Shown: one piece after another, positions 42,359-44,373 of the stretch | Numbering within the stretch: the first letter of the stretch is position 1 | Layout: each line of letters begins with the position of its first letter | Assembly: GCA_019192545.1 (NCBI GenBank) | Contig: JAHCMI010000076.1 | Location: 1 to 44,373 of the forward strand | Direction of reading: 5' to 3' | Origin: Rivularia sp. MS3 | GTDB lineage: Bacteria > Cyanobacteriota > Cyanobacteriia > Cyanobacteriales > Nostocaceae | DNA: 44,373 nt | Position numbers and translations under genes: made by a program | Notes under the pieces: model-generated | Told to the model about the DNA's origin: nothing | What the model saw: the letters and a program-made list of their open reading frames with translations, nothing else | The model's database searches: none

Positions 42359-42907
42359 TTGGAAAAACTTTTAAAAATATCGCGAATCATCGATGCTTTT
42401 AACGAACTTATCGGTAAATTTACGAGTTGGCTGGTATTAGTTTTAGTAATAATCGGTGGTTGGAATGTAGTCGGTAGATATGTAGGACGTTTAACTGGTA
42501 GTAATTTGAGTTCCAATGCTTATATTGAAGCTCAATGGTATATTTTTAGTTTAATATTTTTTTTCGCAGCGGCTTACGCTCTCAAACATAACGAACACGT
42601 GCGGGTTGATGTATTTTACAGTAAATGCAACCCCCGTCAAAAAGCACTTATAGAAGTTTTAGGTACGATATTCTTCTTAATTCCGTTTTGTGGTTTAATT
42701 ATTTTCTATTCTTGGGAAACTATTGTTAATTCCTGGTCGATTTGGGAAACATCTTCAGATCCAGATGGTTTACCGCGATATCCGATAAAAAGTGTAATTA
42801 TCGTTGCTTTTGCATTGTTGATATTGCAAGGAATCTCGCAAATTATTAAAAACGTAGCAATTTTAAAAGGTTATTTACAGCCCCAGGAGGAAAGCAGTGA
42901 TTACTGA
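42359..42907 (+). CDS. dctQ: TRAP transporter small membrane subunit (DctQ)
   Basis: A 182-residue membrane protein with four predicted helices (about 22-42, 61-82, 100-122 and 142-165). It has the DctQ layout and conserved residues: EAQWYIFSLIFFFAAAYALK followed by HNEHVRVDVFYSK. With DctM and an outside binding protein (DctP) it forms a Na+-coupled uptake system for organic acids or similar anions. The start is TTG at 42359, with AGGG about 11 bases ahead. Its end overlaps the next gene by 11 nt, which indicates coupled translation. Confidence 0.9.
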   Translation: MEKLLKISRIIDAFNELIGKFTSWLVLVLVIIGGWNVVGRYVGRLTGSNLSSNAYIEAQWYIFSLIFFFAAAYALKHNEHVRVDVFYSKCNPRQKALIEVLGTIFFLIPFCGLIIFYSWETIVNSWSIWETSSDPDGLPRYPIKSVIIVAFALLILQGISQIIKNVAILKGYLQPQEESSDY

Positions 42908-44267
42908 TTGGCTTGGCCCATTAATGTTTGTCGGTGCTTTGGTTTTATTGTCTTTGGGTTATCCGGTGGCATTTTCCCTGGGAGGGGTTTCGATTATCTT
43001 TGCTTTATTGGGAGTGGCATTAGGTTTAGATAATTTCGATTTACAGTTATTTGGTTTAATGCCGCTGCGAATTTTTAAGATAATGGCGAATTATACTCTT
43101 TTAGCTATTCCCTATTTTATTTTTATGGGGTCAATGCTGGAAAAAACGGGTATCGCCGAACGTCTTTTGGAAACAATGGGAATATTGTTTGGACGTTTGC
43201 GGGGTGGTTTGGCTTTAGCGGTGGTAATTGTTGGTGCCTTACTTGCGGCGACTACGGGAGTTGTAGCCGCGACAGTGGTTGCTATGGGTTTAATTTCCCT
43301 ACCGATTATGTTGCGTTACGGCTACGATAAAAAGTTGGCGACAGGAGTTATTGCAGCATCGGGAACTTTAGGACAGATAATTCCGCCATCGGTAGTTTTG
43401 ATAGTACTTGCAGACCAATTAAGAATAGGCGATCGCAACCTTTCGGTAGGGGATTTATTTATAGGTTCGATAATTCCGGGTTTGATGATGGCAGGTGCTT
43501 TTGCATTATACGTGTTGATAATCGCATTCTTAAAACCGGAAATTGCTCCACCACTACCCCCCGAAGTCAGAAATATCAGCGCGGTGAAATTATTTGCTCA
43601 GGTATCTCAAGTAATGCTGCCGCCTTTAATATTGATATTGTTGGTATTGGGAAGCATATTTTTCGGATTTGCCACACCTACCGAAGCCGGAGCAGTAGGT
43701 TGTATCGCCACAATAATTCTTGCTGCCGTATACCGTAAATTAACTATTACAACCTTGAGTCAAGTTTGCGACGCGACGATGCGAATTACCAGCATGGTGA
43801 TATTTATCTTAATTGGCTCAACCGCCTTTGCCTTAGTATTTCGCGGACTTGACGGCGATATATTTATGAAAGATGTTTTAAGTAATATCCCCGGTGGAGA
43901 AGTAGGATTTTTGCTAGTTAGTATGGTAGTTGTATTGCTGCTAGGCTTCTTTATCGACTTCTTTGAAATTGCTTTTATCGTCATACCGTTATTTGTTCCC
44001 GTAGCGCAACAGTTGGGAATTGATTTAGTTTGGTATGGGGTTATTCTAGGAGCAAATTTACAAACATCATTTTTAACCCCTCCCTTCGGTTTTGCTTTAT
44101 TTTATTTACGAGGAGTTGCACCAAAAGAAGTAACTACCGTAGATATTTATCGAGGAGTGATTCCGTTTATATTGATTCAACTATTAGTATTAGGACTAAT
44201 TATTATATTCCCGCAGATAGTCACCTTCCTACCTTCCCTAATGAAACCAGCACCGATTGGCTCGTAG
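42897..44267 (+). CDS. dctM: TRAP transporter large membrane subunit (DctM)
   Basis: A 456-residue membrane protein with about 12-13 predicted helices, the permease of a TRAP transporter. It has IPYFIFMGSMLEKTGIAERL, the glycine-rich GVIAASGTLGQIIPPSVVLI and FATPTEAGAVGCIATIILA, which are family signatures. Translation starts at a GTG with a perfect AGGAGG seven bases ahead inside the dctQ end. The stop codon TAG lies in a dispersed repeat word. No DctP gene is present in the window; it may follow beyond the right edge or be elsewhere. Confidence 0.93.
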   Translation: MITDWLGPLMFVGALVLLSLGYPVAFSLGGVSIIFALLGVALGLDNFDLQLFGLMPLRIFKIMANYTLLAIPYFIFMGSMLEKTGIAERLLETMGILFGRLRGGLALAVVIVGALLAATTGVVAATVVAMGLISLPIMLRYGYDKKLATGVIAASGTLGQIIPPSVVLIVLADQLRIGDRNLSVGDLFIGSIIPGLMMAGAFALYVLIIAFLKPEIAPPLPPEVRNISAVKLFAQVSQVMLPPLILILLVLGSIFFGFATPTEAGAVGCIATIILAAVYRKLTITTLSQVCDATMRITSMVIFILIGSTAFALVFRGLDGDIFMKDVLSNIPGGEVGFLLVSMVVVLLLGFFIDFFEIAFIVIPLFVPVAQQLGIDLVWYGVILGANLQTSFLTPPFGFALFYLRGVAPKEVTTVDIYRGVIPFILIQLLVLGLIIIFPQIVTFLPSLMKPAPIGS

Positions 44268-44289
44268 TTGCGCTTTAGCGCCAAATATT
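44264..44289. repeat. GTAGTTGCGCTT repeat, copy 2, overlapping the dctM stop
   Basis: The 26 bases are identical to 13769-13794. The TAG at 44265-44267 inside the repeat is the dctM stop codon, so the repeat sets the C-terminus. The inverted arm seen in copy 1 is only partly present here. Confidence 0.75.
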
Positions 44290-44373
44290 GAGCAACGCCA
44301 ATTTATCCCTTAGATGGTAGATGGTAGGTTGGGTTAAAGGCGCACGAATAAATTTAATTTTGACGAAAATTAA

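Overview
This window looks like chromosome from a filamentous, probably heterocyst-forming cyanobacterium (Nostocales). The evidence is: a GUN4 magnesium-chelatase regulator, a cyanobacterial-type isocitrate dehydrogenase, a PEP-CTERM protein, pentapeptide-repeat proteins, a fused FAD-oxidoreductase/SelD protein, a low overall GC content, at least 16 HIP1 octamers (GCGATCGC) found by eye, and abundant short tandem heptamer repeats (STRR) in the gaps between genes. Genus cannot be fixed from this sequence alone. No tRNA, rRNA, CRISPR array or intact transposase was found.

Layout. 1-8.8 kb: cysK on the minus strand, a cluster of small unknown genes (2.3-5.0 kb), then minus-strand genes for a membrane-anchored polysaccharide deacetylase, a MalK/UgpC-type ABC ATPase, a decaying hicB-hicA toxin-antitoxin pair and gun4. 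9-15 kb: icd, a HEAT-repeat gene broken by a stop codon, a MarR regulator, a mini-element (probable MITE), a four-helix membrane protein and prs. 16-22 kb: a transmembrane Ser/Thr kinase, bioD, an M20 amidohydrolase, a GST and a small membrane protein. 22-29 kb: two neighbouring pentapeptide-repeat proteins, the oxidoreductase-SelD fusion and an ankyrin/Kelch-like protein. 29-37 kb: an exported barrel-like protein, a coiled-coil membrane protein followed by two MscS channels, a DUF4419 protein with a duplicated broken tail downstream, and a PEP-CTERM protein. 38-44.4 kb: a gene fragment, a divergent HxlR regulator/oxidoreductase pair with a candidate operator, a twice-deleted acetyltransferase pseudogene, a VOC protein, and TRAP transporter genes dctQ-dctM running to the right edge.

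The genes are mostly single transcription units rather than one pathway. Likely co-transcribed sets are dctQM (11-nt overlap), the two small genes at 2738-3306 (2-nt gap), hicBA, and perhaps the three membrane genes at 30294-33850. The strongest non-gene signals are a 142-bp mini-element with terminal inverted repeats and a 13-bp target duplication inside a palindromic repeat, STRR sequence translated into the linker of the SelD fusion, two dispersed repeats that supply stop codons, and a set of at least five decayed genes. I did not find a convincing new multi-gene system; the best candidates for something undescribed are the mini-element, the translated repeat linker and the small-gene cluster at 2.3-5.0 kb.
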